This document shows positions 5,324 through 5,977 of a stretch of DNA of 5,977 bases, in pieces. Made by a program: the position numbers and the translations under genes. The notes beneath the pieces are model-generated. The model was given only the letters and a program-made list of their open reading frames with translations. It did no database searches and was not told the DNA's origin. Source of the DNA: Desulfocapsa sulfexigens (GTDB taxonomy: Bacteria > Desulfobacterota > Desulfobulbia > Desulfobulbales > Desulfocapsaceae). Location: positions 1 to 5,977 of the forward strand of contig DYNG01000063.1 in assembly GCA_020721165.1 (NCBI GenBank). Reading direction: 5' to 3'. Each line of letters begins with the position of its first letter. Within the stretch, counting starts at the first letter, position 1.

Positions 5324-5977
5324 TCAGGGATGACCGATGGCGCGAATCTGCTGATAATACTCACGAAAGGTCTCGGCGGCGATATCGCTGTGCCAGTGTC
5401 CGGTGAGGCGGGCCGTCAGCCAGAAAAGAAGAAACGAGCCCACAATCAGGGCCGGTAGCAGCCAGATTGGCAGCGTTGCGTTTCGAGCCGGAAGAGTCAG
5501 ACGCAGACAGTCCGGGCGGGGACAAACCTCAACACACTCCAGACAACCAATACACTCAGGGTCTCGCACCGTCTGCCGCCTGGTAATGTTGATGGCGGCT
5601 GGACAGATGGCTTCACATTTTTTGCAGTCAATGCACAAGTCCTGGTCCCGTTTCACCTGAAAAGGGCTGACAATGGCGAGCAGGCCCAGAAGCGCGCCAT
5701 AGGGGCAAAGGTAGCGACACCAGATATTTCTTATCAGCAAGGAGCAAAGGAGCAGGATCAGCATAATTGATCCAGCGAGCCGACTGGGTTCAAGAAAAAA
5801 AAGGAGCATCTTGGCATCGGCGACGATATTGTAGTCCGAGGAATGAAAAGCATTGAGCGCTTCCAGGTTCAACTTCCCCAGGATAATCCAGGCAAAGAAG
5901 CCCAGCAGCAGATACTTCAGCGACAGCAGCGGAAGATCAAGCCAGTTCGGCACGGCTGCCGGATTCAAGGTCCAGGA
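5324..5977 (-). CDS. NapH/CcoG-like 4Fe-4S polyferredoxin, N-terminus cut by window edge
   Basis: The last 217 residues of a membrane iron-sulfur protein. From the first visible codon it reads SWTLNPAAVPNWLDLP, then a membrane segment (about 21-36), a second (68-83), the loop motif WCRYLCPYGALLG (C87, C91), and two [4Fe-4S] motifs: CIDCKKCEAICP (C115, C118, C121, C125) and CIGCLECVEVCP (C142, C145, C148, C152). A last membrane segment (171-188) and a short polar tail follow. Such proteins pass electrons between the quinone pool or membrane oxidoreductases and periplasmic or cytoplasmic partners. The frame stays open to the window edge. A TTG at 5968 is a possible but unlikely start, because family members have an N-terminal CxxxCP region and further membrane helices before this point. 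The exact partner is unknown. Confidence 0.88.
   Translation of the reverse strand, partial: SWTLNPAAVPNWLDLPLLSLKYLLLGFFAWIILGKLNLEALNAFHSSDYNIVADAKMLLFFLEPSRLAGSIMLILLLCSLLIRNIWCRYLCPYGALLGLLAIVSPFQVKRDQDLCIDCKKCEAICPAAINITRRQTVRDPECIGCLECVEVCPRPDCLRLTLPARNATLPIWLLPALIVGSFLLFWLTARLTGHWHSDIAAETFREYYQQIRAIGHP

Noticed and set aside
5966..5968. TTG at 5968 as the true start of the polyferredoxin
   Set aside because: No ribosome site can be seen in the 9 nt left, the frame stays open to the edge, and family members carry a longer N-terminal part with extra cysteines and membrane helices.

Overview
The window reads as an ordinary chromosomal segment of a Gram-negative bacterium. My best guess is a sulfate-reducer-like member of the Desulfobacterota, for example Desulfobulbales. 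That guess rests on remembered resemblance of the family-2 ThiF, the TatB/TatC pair and the NapH-like polyferredoxin to proteins of that group, and no search was run. I see no insertion sequence, tRNA, rRNA, CRISPR array or phage gene.

Left part (1-1116, minus strand): a MoxR-type AAA+ ATPase is followed 21 nt later by the first ten codons of what looks like a DUF58 protein, which runs off the left edge. This is the usual moxR-DUF58 chaperone/adaptor arrangement. A 290-nt divergent control region (1117-1406) separates it from the rightward genes. There the best sigma70-like signals of the two strands overlap at a shared AT-rich -10 site near 1348-1355.

Middle part (1407-3827, plus strand): a stand-alone ThiF-family (family 2) E1-like adenylyltransferase of 209 aa is followed by an LTA-synthase-like membrane phosphotransferase of the alkaline phosphatase/sulfatase superfamily. 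The latter has five N-terminal membrane segments and a periplasmic catalytic domain. The gap between them holds four copies of a GACGCN hexamer. A 120-nt convergent gap (3828-3947) holds no gene and no convincing terminator.

Right part (3948-5977, minus strand): transcription runs from a polyferredoxin (NapH/CcoG-like, cut by the right edge) to tatB and then tatC. Between the polyferredoxin and tatB lie a 34-bp near-perfect palindrome, a near-consensus sigma70 promoter (TTGACA-N17-TACGAT) and a leader of about 100 nt with a possible hairpin and T-tract. tatB and tatC overlap by 7 nt and are probably translationally coupled. Together they give the TatB-TatC receptor complex for folded, often cofactor-containing, exported proteins. 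No tatA is present here.

I found no clear new multi-gene system. The most interesting signals are regulatory: the overlapping divergent promoters, the long palindrome and the tatB leader. The unusual pairing of a lone ThiF with an LTA-synthase-like enzyme is also worth a look.
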